A stretch of DNA of 64,000 nucleotides from Caballeronia sordidicola. GTDB lineage: Bacteria > Pseudomonadota > Gammaproteobacteria > Burkholderiales > Burkholderiaceae. The position numbers and the translations under genes were made by a program. The notes beneath the pieces are model-generated. The model worked only from the letters and a program-made list of their open reading frames with translations. It was not told the DNA's origin and searched no databases. Shown here piece after piece: positions 16,940 to 24,889 of the stretch; within the stretch, counting starts at the first letter, position 1; each line of letters starts with the position of its first letter. The stretch is from contig NZ_MTHB01000256.1 in the NCBI RefSeq assembly GCF_002220365.1, forward strand, positions 124,001-188,000, written 5' to 3'.

Positions 16940-17250
16940 GATCCCTGTGTCTACTCAAGTGCTGTTGAGCGCATACATGTGCGTGCTGCATCGCGTTAAA
17001 TTCGCTCGTATTTTAGCGTGATGCGGCACATGTCGCTGGACGTGATGGGAGGCTTGAATGCTGCCGTTTGGGGGGCGTATGTTGAGCCAACCTCGATGGG
17101 TCGGTAAGCATTCGCAGGGCGATCCGCGCTCGCTGTAAGGTCAGAGTAATCAGGCGCTAACCATCGAGCGAGTGCGGCGGTCGCTGCCTGATTAACTGAA
17201 AATTCCTGCAACCGCGCTTGATTACCGGATCACAAGCGTGACGCAAGGCA
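16940..17250. other. Intergenic stretch upstream of the sigma factor
   Basis: About 310 bases between the sigma gene start and the end of the Rieske gene. It should hold the sigma promoter. A minus-strand open frame at 16996-17211 (71 codons, start MQEFSVNQAATAAL) has plausible composition but no recognised family or ribosome site, so it is not called. Confidence 0.4.
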
Positions 17251-18504
17251 TCAGACGCCGTGCGCTTCCAGCCGCGTCGCGTACCAGCGTGAAAATCGTT
17301 CGAGATACGACTCGGTGAACGGCGAAAAAGGTCCGGGCCGGTAGCCGGGGTCTTGCGTACCCTGGTGATTGATTGCAACAAGGCGGGCGTCCTGAGCATT
17401 GGTCGCTTGCCATACCTCGATCAGATCGGACAGCGCATAGTCAACGCCCTCGATTGCATCCTCATGAACGAGCCATTTGGTTCTGACCAGCGTTCGATCC
17501 GGTGCAAGCGGGATGAGGTACGAGATGACCGCGTGGTCGCTCATGACATGCGACCACGAGTTGTGCGTCCACAAATGGGTGTCGCCGAGATCGCGGCGCG
17601 TGTTGTCGCCGAGCAGCCTGGTGCTGGCGACCTTTGTGTTCATCGTTTGCGATTCACCGTTGCCGGCAATGACCAGGCGCTGTGTCCGGAACAGCGTGGC
17701 TACGTCATCCAATCGTTCTACGGCTTCGCTGAGCAGTCCCTCCTTATGCCAGCTCGCAAGCGAAGCCGCATTGCGCGCCCGATATTCAGCGAGCGCGCGC
17801 TCCGATTCCTCACTCAAGCCGTCGGGGCAGAAGCCGAAATCTTCGGCCAGGAACGATACAGTAAGCTCAGGATGCGTCGCGCTGCAGTGGTAACACTCGC
17901 GGTTGTTTTCGATTGCCAGCTTCCAGTTGCCGTTTTCAATGATGTCCGTTTCGTAGGCGATCTTCGTGCGAGCCAGATCGAACGGTGCGAGGCGTGGTGT
18001 CATGGTCTCGTCAAGCGCGGCAATGTCCACGGGCGCTTCGTCGTTCAGGCACACGAAGATCAACCCGCCTATTACACGTAAGGGGACAGGCATCAGGCTG
18101 CGGCAGGACGGATCGAAATGCTGTCCCATATGCGCGGCGTGTTTAAGACCGCCGTCGAGGCCGTACGTCCACTGATGGTAGGGACAGACAAGCATTCCCA
18201 CGGAACCCTTGCCTTGCTCGCGCAGGCGCGCGCCGCGATGACGGCACACGTTTCTATACGCTCGAACGAAGTTGTCATCGTCGCGAACAATGATGATCGA
18301 GGCGCGGCCGATATCGACCGCCGAGACATCGCCGGGCTCGCGTACGTCGGCGGTGACACCCGCCATGATCCAGTGCTTGTGGAAGAAGATATCGACGTCG
18401 TTCTCAAAGACGTCCTGCCGGCCGAACAGGGCGCCGGGCATGCCGTGACCTGAAGCCCGACTGCGAAACAAAGCGCCGTGCGTAGTGCCATTGATGCTCG
18501 ACAT
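17251..18504 (-). CDS. Rieske non-heme iron oxygenase, glycine-betaine dioxygenase (GbcA)-like
   Basis: A 417-residue oxygenase alpha subunit. The Rieske [2Fe-2S] ligands are Cys87-x-His89 (NVCRHRG) and Cys107-x2-His110 (LVCPYHQW). The mononuclear iron site is in IENNRECYHCSATHPEL (His206, His211) with an Asp in NAQDARL near 370. The blocks TKWLVHEDAIEGVDY, HNSWSHVMSDH and YRPGPFSPFTESY are shared with GbcA and stachydrine demethylase, which strip methyl groups from quaternary amines. ATG at 18504 follows AAGGA; the upstream 30 codons are excluded. No ferredoxin reductase partner is nearby. The true substrate is inferred to be a betaine-type compound. Confidence 0.87.
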   Translation of the reverse strand: MSSINGTTHGALFRSRASGHGMPGALFGRQDVFENDVDIFFHKHWIMAGVTADVREPGDVSAVDIGRASIIIVRDDDNFVRAYRNVCRHRGARLREQGKGSVGMLVCPYHQWTYGLDGGLKHAAHMGQHFDPSCRSLMPVPLRVIGGLIFVCLNDEAPVDIAALDETMTPRLAPFDLARTKIAYETDIIENGNWKLAIENNRECYHCSATHPELTVSFLAEDFGFCPDGLSEESERALAEYRARNAASLASWHKEGLLSEAVERLDDVATLFRTQRLVIAGNGESQTMNTKVASTRLLGDNTRRDLGDTHLWTHNSWSHVMSDHAVISYLIPLAPDRTLVRTKWLVHEDAIEGVDYALSDLIEVWQATNAQDARLVAINHQGTQDPGYRPGPFSPFTESYLERFSRWYATRLEAHGV

Positions 18505-18662
18505 CCGCTGGTCCTTATCAGATTCCCTACATTGCCAGGCGCGACCTGAGTCGCGGATTGAACGGAGTATCGATAGGCCAATTCGAAGCGTCAACGCGCT
18601 TTATTTTCTCGCTCGCATAACAATAGGTAATGTCAACGGCGGGTCGGCGAGACGCATCAGAC

Positions 18663-19568
18663 TCACGCCACCGTCTCCTCACGAAGCCATTCGATGACGG
18701 CATCCACCGCCGGCGTGACGGCGTGTCCGTGCGGCACTACGGCGTAATACGCATCGGTCATTTTCACGCAGGCCTCGCCGAGCGGCACCAGGCGTCCCGA
18801 CGTCAGCATGTCGCCCAGCATCCGCCGCCAGCCGAGCACAACGCCCTGGCCCTGCAACGCGGCGTGAATGGCATCGGTGTACAGGCTGCAACGCAGGACA
18901 TAATTCAGGCGGCGGCGCTTGATGCCCACTGCGTCGAACCAGTCTTCCCAGCCCATCCAGCCCTCCGACGTGGAGTCGTAGGCAATCAGCGGGGCATCGC
19001 TCAGGTCATGCGGCGACTGCGGTTCGCCATGCGCCTCGAGCCATGATGGCGAGCAGACCGGCACCACCTCCTCATTGAAGAGCAGCGTTGAGTGACCGTC
19101 GCGCCAGTTGCCCGAGCCATAGCGAATGGCAATATCGACTTCGTTGTGACGCAGGTCCGCGGTGAACATCTGCGTGGTCAGGCGAAGCTTCAGTTGCGGC
19201 TGCGAGCGCTTGAGCAGCGGCAGCCTGGGCAAGATCCGGAATTGTGAAAACGCGGCAGTCGCCAGGATCGCGAACTCCTGTTCCCGTGTGTTGCTGCTGA
19301 GACTGTCGAAGGTGCCCGCGATCTTCTGGAGCGATTCCGACGTGACGAAAAAGAGGGCTTCCCCTTCTTTCGTGAGCGCGATCGAGCGATGCAGCCGATG
19401 AAACAACTGCAGCTTCATGGCGTCCTCGAGAAAGCGGATTTGCCGGCTGACGGCGGCCTGTGTGACGCCGAGTTCGTCGGCTGCAAGCGTGAAACTCTTG
19501 AGCCGCGCAACGGCTTCAAAGTCGACCAATGCGTTAAGCGACGGAATCAGGCGACGGTATCCTTTCAT
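18663..19568 (-). CDS. LysR-type transcriptional regulator (GcvA-like)
   Basis: A 301-residue regulator. The N-terminal helix-turn-helix is LNALVDFEAVARLKSFTLAADELGVTQAAVSRQIRFLED, the GcvA-type form. The effector domain has LTTQMFTADLRHNEVDIAIRYGSGNW and GVVLGWRRMLGDML. ATG at 19568 fits the family N-terminus better than the upstream in-frame start at 19616. It reads away from the peptide-type ABC operon across a 256-base gap containing a dyad, so it probably controls that operon; the Rieske gene lies downstream on the same strand. Confidence 0.9.
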   Translation of the reverse strand: MKGYRRLIPSLNALVDFEAVARLKSFTLAADELGVTQAAVSRQIRFLEDAMKLQLFHRLHRSIALTKEGEALFFVTSESLQKIAGTFDSLSSNTREQEFAILATAAFSQFRILPRLPLLKRSQPQLKLRLTTQMFTADLRHNEVDIAIRYGSGNWRDGHSTLLFNEEVVPVCSPSWLEAHGEPQSPHDLSDAPLIAYDSTSEGWMGWEDWFDAVGIKRRRLNYVLRCSLYTDAIHAALQGQGVVLGWRRMLGDMLTSGRLVPLGEACVKMTDAYYAVVPHGHAVTPAVDAVIEWLREETVA

Positions 19569-19604
19569 TTCTCGCGCTTCCAGTTTTCTTCGGGGGCCCG
19601 CTTG

Positions 19605-19623
19605 AGTTGCTCGCATGGCAACT
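19605..19623. promoter_or_regulatory. Dyad AGTTGC-N7-GCAACT between lysR and the ABC operon
   Basis: Perfect six-base arms at 19605-19610 and 19618-19623 separated by seven bases, 37 bases before the lysR start. The position and size fit an autoregulatory LysR-type site, although the arms do not match a named consensus. Confidence 0.4.
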
Positions 19624-19824
19624 TGCGTCCAAATGGCTGGCGTTCATATTACCTGTTGTTATGCGAGCGTGAAAATAAAGTGCGTTGACCGCGTAGTTTT
19701 GCCTACGGATACTCGCCGCGAGGTCGCTGCTCTGACCCTGTTGTCCGATAAGGGGGCGCCCGGATTCACCAAGCCGGCGCGAATCCTGATCCGACGCGTT
19801 GACACCATGAGGAGAAGCTCAAGC

Positions 19825-21459
19825 ATGAAGCCGTTCGACGATCAAGGGGACTTGTTTGACCTGCCGCTGCATAAGAATCCGGATCGTCAGTCAAGTCACA
19901 TAAGTCAGTCAAGTCACATAAGCCGCCGGCAGTTTCTGCAAGGCGCTGCAGCGCTGGGTGCAAGCGCGGGGCTTGGCCTCATCGTCCCGGCTAGCGCGTT
20001 CGCGGCGCCGCAGCCCAAGCGCGGTGGCCTGCTCAAGCTCGGCATGGGCGGCGGCAATACGACAGACTCGATCGATCCAACGCTGCTGCCGGATTGGGTG
20101 CCGCTCAACCAGGCGTACATGCTCATGAACGGCCTGGTCGAGATCGATGCAAAAATGCATGCACAGCCCGAGTTGCTTGAAAGCTGGGAGGCAAAACCCG
20201 GCGCTGCTGAATGGATTCTCAAGGTACGCAAGGGCGTGGTGTTTCATAACGGCAAGACGCTCGATGCAGACGACGTGATCTATTCGATCAACCTGCATCG
20301 TGGCGATGCGTCGAAGTCGGCGATCAAGTCGAGTCTCGCGGACGTGACCGAGATCACGAAGATCGACCCGCTGCAGATATCGATGAAACTGAAAAGCGGC
20401 AATGCGGATCTGCCATACCTGCTGTCTGATTATCACCTGCTGGTGGTGCCGAATGGCTTCAAGGACTGGAGCCATCCAATAGGCACCGGTCCCTTTGTAT
20501 TCGGCGAGTTCACGCCTGGGGTACGGTCACTCTTCAAACGCAATCCGCGCTACTGGAAGAGCGATGGCCCCTATGTGGATGCAGTCGAGCTGATCGTGAT
20601 CAACGACGCCACGGCGCGCACGAACGCGCTTATCTCAGGCCAGGTCCACGCGATCAACCGGGTCGACTTCAAGACAGTCGACCTGCTCAAGCGCAGCCCG
20701 GCTGTCAGTATCGTGCGCTCATCGGGTGGCCAGCACTTCACGTTCTTGATGGACTGCGCAGCATCGCCGTTCGCCGACAACAACGTGCGGCTCGCGGTCA
20801 AATACGGCATTGATCGCCAGAAACAATTGACGACCATCCTGCGCGGTTACGGGTCGGTCGGCAACGACCATCCCATTCCGAAGACCGACCGCTTTTACGC
20901 CGCGGATCTGCCGCAGCATGCGTACGACCCCGACAAGTCGAAGTTCTATCTGAAAAAGGCTGGCTTGTCGGAACTGAAGGTCGAGTTGTCAACGTCCGAC
21001 GCAGCCTTCGCCGGTGCGGTCGATTCGGCTGCGCTGTTCCAGGGCGAGTGCGCGCCTGCGGGCATTCAGCTTTCCATCCGCCGTCAGCCTGCCGACAGTT
21101 ACTGGGACAAAGTGTGGATGCAGGCGCCTTTTTGCATGGGCTATTGGGGCGGTCGACCGACGGCGGACCAGATGCTCTCGACCGCATACAAGTCCGACGC
21201 GAAATGGAACGACACGCACTGGCGCGATCCGAAGTTCGACGCATTGCTGCTCCAAGCGCGCGCGATGCTCGACGACACCAGGCGTCGCGAGTTGTACCGC
21301 GAGATGCAGCTTATGGTGAGCGACGACGGCGGCGCGATGATCCCGCTCTTCGCCGACTATATCGATGCGACCAGCAGCAAGCTTCAAGGCGCCACGCCGC
21401 ATCCGCTGTTCAACTTCATGGGTGGCCGACTCGCGGAACACGTCTGGCTGGAGTCGTAA
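19825..21459 (+). CDS. ABC transporter substrate-binding protein, family 5 (peptide/opine type), Tat-exported
   Basis: A 544-residue binding protein of the DppA/OppA family. The N-terminal extension carries a twin-arginine signal, SRRQFLQGAAALGASAGLG, ending near ASAFAA, so it should be exported folded. The family blocks are LLESWEAKPGAAEWILKVRKG, VVFHNGKTLDADDVIYS, GTGPFVFGEFTPG and VKYGIDRQKQL. The region before the twin arginines contains a duplicated six-residue unit. ATG at 19825 follows GGAGAAG; ATG at 19807 is also in frame. The stop overlaps the next start (TAATG). Peptides, opines or amide-containing ligands are possible substrates. Confidence 0.92.
   Translation: MKPFDDQGDLFDLPLHKNPDRQSSHISQSSHISRRQFLQGAAALGASAGLGLIVPASAFAAPQPKRGGLLKLGMGGGNTTDSIDPTLLPDWVPLNQAYMLMNGLVEIDAKMHAQPELLESWEAKPGAAEWILKVRKGVVFHNGKTLDADDVIYSINLHRGDASKSAIKSSLADVTEITKIDPLQISMKLKSGNADLPYLLSDYHLLVVPNGFKDWSHPIGTGPFVFGEFTPGVRSLFKRNPRYWKSDGPYVDAVELIVINDATARTNALISGQVHAINRVDFKTVDLLKRSPAVSIVRSSGGQHFTFLMDCAASPFADNNVRLAVKYGIDRQKQLTTILRGYGSVGNDHPIPKTDRFYAADLPQHAYDPDKSKFYLKKAGLSELKVELSTSDAAFAGAVDSAALFQGECAPAGIQLSIRRQPADSYWDKVWMQAPFCMGYWGGRPTADQMLSTAYKSDAKWNDTHWRDPKFDALLLQARAMLDDTRRRELYREMQLMVSDDGGAMIPLFADYIDATSSKLQGATPHPLFNFMGGRLAEHVWLES
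19888..19923 (+). repeat. 18-base tandem duplication inside the Tat leader
   Basis: Two adjacent copies of an 18-base unit (19888-19905 and 19906-19923) differ only at the last base. Each encodes QSSHIS, directly before the SRR of the twin-arginine motif. It looks like a recent slippage duplication that lengthens the n-region by six residues without shifting the frame. Confidence 0.85.
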
Positions 21460-22406
21460 TGAAGCGGCTTGTCTTGCAGCGGGTGCTGGCGGGTGTGTTG
21501 ACGCTGTGGCTTGTTTCCGTGCTGATCTTCGTGGGCACCGAGTTGCTTCCCGGTGACGTGGCTTCTGCCATCCTAGGTCAGTCGGCGACGCCGGAAACGG
21601 TCGCGGCACTACGGGCGTCGCTCGGTCTCGACCACCCGGCGCTGCAACGTTACGGGCTATGGTTGCTGCATTTCCTGCATGGGGACCTCGGGACGTCGCT
21701 GACGAACGGACGTCCGGTCAGCGAGGACTTGCTGCCTCGGCTGTACAACACGCTGTTTCTCGCAGGCTATGCGGCGCTTGTCGCGGTGCCGCTGTCGGTG
21801 CTCGTTGGCATCGCGTCCGCAATATGGCAGGACAGTCTCTTCGATCGGGCGGCCAGCGTGCTGTCGCTTGCGAGCGTATCGATGCCGGAGTTCTTCGTCG
21901 GTTATGTTCTGCTGCTCTTGCTCGCGGTCAAGTTTCCACTGCTGCCGAGTCTGGCCGCCGTGTCGCCCGACATGGCTTTCTCCGAGCGACTCTATGCCAC
22001 CACCTTGCCAACGCTCACCCTCTTGTTCGTCGTGGCCGCCCACATGCTGCGCACCACGCGAGCGTCCGTGCTCGCCGTGATGGGCAGCGCCTACACCGAA
22101 ACAGCCATTCTCAAGGGCCTGCCCAAGTCATGGATCGTCGTGCGTCACGCGCTGCCCAATGCACTCGCGCCGATCATCAACGCGGTGTCGTTCAACCTGG
22201 CGTACCTGATCGTTGGCGTCATCATGGTCGAGGTGGTGTTCGTCTATCCGGGTGTCGGGCAGTTGATGGTGGACGCGGTATCAAAGCGTGACCTCCCGGT
22301 GGTGCAGGCTTGCGGGATGTTGTTTGCCACGGCTTATGTCGGGCTCAATACCGTGTCCGACGTGCTCGCTGTCTGGGCCAATCCACGCTTGCGGCATGCG
22401 AGGTAA
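21459..22406 (+). CDS. ABC transporter permease, DppB/OppB type
   Basis: A 315-residue membrane permease. It starts RVLAGVLTLWLVSVLIFVGTELLPGDVA, the typical first helix of DppB proteins. The EAA-type loop that contacts the ATPase is YTETAILKGLPKSWIVVRHALPNALAPII. The start overlaps the binding-protein stop by one base. Confidence 0.93.
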   Translation: MKRLVLQRVLAGVLTLWLVSVLIFVGTELLPGDVASAILGQSATPETVAALRASLGLDHPALQRYGLWLLHFLHGDLGTSLTNGRPVSEDLLPRLYNTLFLAGYAALVAVPLSVLVGIASAIWQDSLFDRAASVLSLASVSMPEFFVGYVLLLLLAVKFPLLPSLAAVSPDMAFSERLYATTLPTLTLLFVVAAHMLRTTRASVLAVMGSAYTETAILKGLPKSWIVVRHALPNALAPIINAVSFNLAYLIVGVIMVEVVFVYPGVGQLMVDAVSKRDLPVVQACGMLFATAYVGLNTVSDVLAVWANPRLRHAR

Positions 22407-22412
22407 GAGCCA

Positions 22413-23243
22413 ATGAAAGTGTTCGGCAAAGAAGTGCCCATGAGCGCGGCGATCGGGATGTTGCTTGTCGCGGTCATTGCGATGGCCTCGTTGTGCGCCT
22501 CGTTGATCGCGCCGCATGGCGAAACCGAAACGGTCGGCGACGTATGGATGATGCCCGGTGCTGGCCACTGGTTGGGCACCGACAGCATTGGACGTGACAT
22601 GTTTTCGCGCCTGTTGTACGGCGGGCGTACAACGCTCGGCCTGGCGCTCGCGATCACGCTGATCTCCTTCTCGCTTGGCATTGTGACGGGGTTCGCGGCC
22701 GCGGTGCTGGGACGCAAGGTGGACCAGGTGCTGTCGCGGATCGTCGACACCCTCATGGCGATGCCCGTCCTGATCTTCGCGCTGATGATCCTGTCAGTGT
22801 TGGGAACGTCGATGCCGGTGCTGATCGGCACGATTGCGATTCTCGATTCAACGCGCGTGTTCCGGCTCGCGCGACTGGTCGCACAGGGCATTGCCGTACA
22901 AGAGTATGTGGAAGCGGCGCGGCTGCGCGGAGAAGGGCTCGCGTGGATCATCCGCCGCGAAATCCTGCCGAATGCGGTGCCACCGCTGTTGGCAGAATTC
23001 GGCATGCGCTTTGGGTTCACGATCCTGTTCGTCGCGGGTTTGAGCTTCCTCGGGCTGGGCATCCAGCCGCCCTACGCAGACTGGGGGGGCATGGTCCGCG
23101 ACAACGCGCAGGTGATCAACTTCGGCGGCATCGCGCCTCTGGTCCCGGCCGCGGCGATTGCGTTGCTGACGATTGGAATCAACCTGATCGTCGACTGGCT
23201 GTTGTCGGTGCGGGCAGTCGGGCAGGCGGGAGTGATCGCATGA
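22413..23243 (+). CDS. ABC transporter permease, DppC/OppC type
   Basis: A 276-residue permease with APHGETETVGD at the end of the first helix, HWLGTDSIGRDMFSRLLYGGR (DppC hallmark) and the EAA loop EYVEAARLRGEGLAWIIRREILPNAVPPL. Six hydrophobic segments. Starts six bases after dppB-like and overlaps the ATPase start by ATGA. Confidence 0.93.
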   Translation: MKVFGKEVPMSAAIGMLLVAVIAMASLCASLIAPHGETETVGDVWMMPGAGHWLGTDSIGRDMFSRLLYGGRTTLGLALAITLISFSLGIVTGFAAAVLGRKVDQVLSRIVDTLMAMPVLIFALMILSVLGTSMPVLIGTIAILDSTRVFRLARLVAQGIAVQEYVEAARLRGEGLAWIIRREILPNAVPPLLAEFGMRFGFTILFVAGLSFLGLGIQPPYADWGGMVRDNAQVINFGGIAPLVPAAAIALLTIGINLIVDWLLSVRAVGQAGVIA

Positions 23244-24889
23244 ACCCAGTCTTGAGAATATGCGCGTTGCGGGTCGAGGCACCCAACGCTCAGGTGCTGG
23301 TCGACAACGTCGATATCACGCTTGCTCAAGGAGAAGTGCTCGGGCTGATCGGCGAATCCGGCGCAGGTAAATCGACTATCGGCCTCGCCGCGCTCGGTTA
23401 TGCGCGCGGCCGCTGCCGGATCACAGGTGGCGAAGTGTGGCTCGCCGGCGAAAACATCCTGGGCGCGACGCCGAAACGGCAACGTGCGCTGCGCGCAACC
23501 AAGGTGGCTTACGTGGCCCAGAGCGCAGCCGCTGCATTCAACCCGGCGTTGACCATTGGCGAGCAGGTCTGCGAAGGGCCAGTGCGACACGGATTGATGG
23601 GCCGCGACGAAGCGCGAACGTGGGCGCGCGAGTTGTTCGCGTCACTCGACCTTCCAGACCCGGATACGTTTGGGCGACGTTATCCGCATCAGGTCTCCGG
23701 TGGGCAGTTGCAACGGGCGATGGTGGCCATGGCGATGTCTTGCAAGCCGGAAATCCTGGTGCTGGATGAGCCGACTACGGCGCTTGATGTGACCACGCAG
23801 ATCGAAGTGCTGGTCGTGCTGCGCAGGATCGTGCGTGAGTTCGGCGCTGCCGCGCTCTACATCACACACGATCTGGCGGTCGTCGCACAGGTCGCCGACC
23901 GTATCATGGTGCTGCGTGGCGGCCGGATGGTCGAGGAGGGGTCAACGGACGCGGTGCTCAACGCCCCGCGCGATGACTACACCCGGCGTCTGGTCGCTGA
24001 ACGAAGCGCCGCGGACACCTTGCGAGCCAGTCCTGCGCATGCGGCGGAGCCGCTGCTGAGTATCGAAGGACTGAACGCGGGTTATCACGGCAAGGCGATC
24101 GTTCGCAATATCGCCCTGCAGCTTGCACGTGGTGAAACATTGGCGCTGGTTGGCGAGTCGGGTAGTGGCAAGAGCACGGTCGCGCGAGCGATCGTTGGTT
24201 TGATCGAGCAGCAGAGCGGTACGCTGCGGTTCGACGGCAAGCCCTTGCCTCATAGGCTGACTGAACGTTCGCGTGAACTGAAACGGCGTATCCAGCTCGT
24301 CTACCAGTCGCCTGACGTCGCCCTCAATCCGACGCACAGCGTCGGCGAGATCATCGGGCGTCCGGTGGAATTTTACTTCGGTATCCATAAGGATAAGATC
24401 CGCGAGCGCGTACTGGAGTTGTTATGCCTGACGGAGTTGCCGGAAACGTTAATTGACCGGAAACCGGCCGAGCTGTCCGGTGGCCAGAAGCAGCGCGTTT
24501 GCATTGCACGGGCGCTGGCGGCGCAACCTGACCTGATGATTTGCGACGAGGTCACGTCAGCCCTCGATCCCCTCGTCGCCGACGGCATTCTCTCGTTGCT
24601 GGAGTCGCTGCAAAAACGCATCGGGCTGTCATACCTGTTCATTACCCACGACTTGGGCACGGTAAGGCGTATTGCGCAGCGCGTGGCGGTAATGCTGCGA
24701 GGCGAGATCATTGCGCAAGGCGCTACGGCTGACGTGTTTAACGCGCCGAGTCATGCCTATATAAAACGGTTGTTGTCGTCGGTGCCCGAATTGCGGATCG
24801 GATGGCTCGACGAAAATCTCTTGCAGAGCGAACGGCCGGTTGAATCGAACACTTTGACGGGAGAGTTGAAGTATGCAGCGCAACAATGA
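23240..24889 (+). CDS. Fused double ABC ATPase (DppD-DppF type)
   Basis: A 549-residue protein with two complete nucleotide-binding domains. The first has Walker A GESGAGKST near 40, signature VSGGQLQRA and Walker B ILVLDEPTTALD. The second has GESGSGKST near 310, signature LSGGQKQRV and LMICDEVTSALD. In many peptide importers these are separate genes; here one chain supplies both sites. The second Walker B region has CDEV where most have LDEP. ATGA overlap with the permease; the hydrolase gene begins inside its last 17 bases. Confidence 0.93.
   Translation: MNPVLRICALRVEAPNAQVLVDNVDITLAQGEVLGLIGESGAGKSTIGLAALGYARGRCRITGGEVWLAGENILGATPKRQRALRATKVAYVAQSAAAAFNPALTIGEQVCEGPVRHGLMGRDEARTWARELFASLDLPDPDTFGRRYPHQVSGGQLQRAMVAMAMSCKPEILVLDEPTTALDVTTQIEVLVVLRRIVREFGAAALYITHDLAVVAQVADRIMVLRGGRMVEEGSTDAVLNAPRDDYTRRLVAERSAADTLRASPAHAAEPLLSIEGLNAGYHGKAIVRNIALQLARGETLALVGESGSGKSTVARAIVGLIEQQSGTLRFDGKPLPHRLTERSRELKRRIQLVYQSPDVALNPTHSVGEIIGRPVEFYFGIHKDKIRERVLELLCLTELPETLIDRKPAELSGGQKQRVCIARALAAQPDLMICDEVTSALDPLVADGILSLLESLQKRIGLSYLFITHDLGTVRRIAQRVAVMLRGEIIAQGATADVFNAPSHAYIKRLLSSVPELRIGWLDENLLQSERPVESNTLTGELKYAAQQ

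Noticed and set aside
19888..19923. CRISPR-like repeat
   Set aside because: Two in-frame coding copies of 18 bases without spacers.
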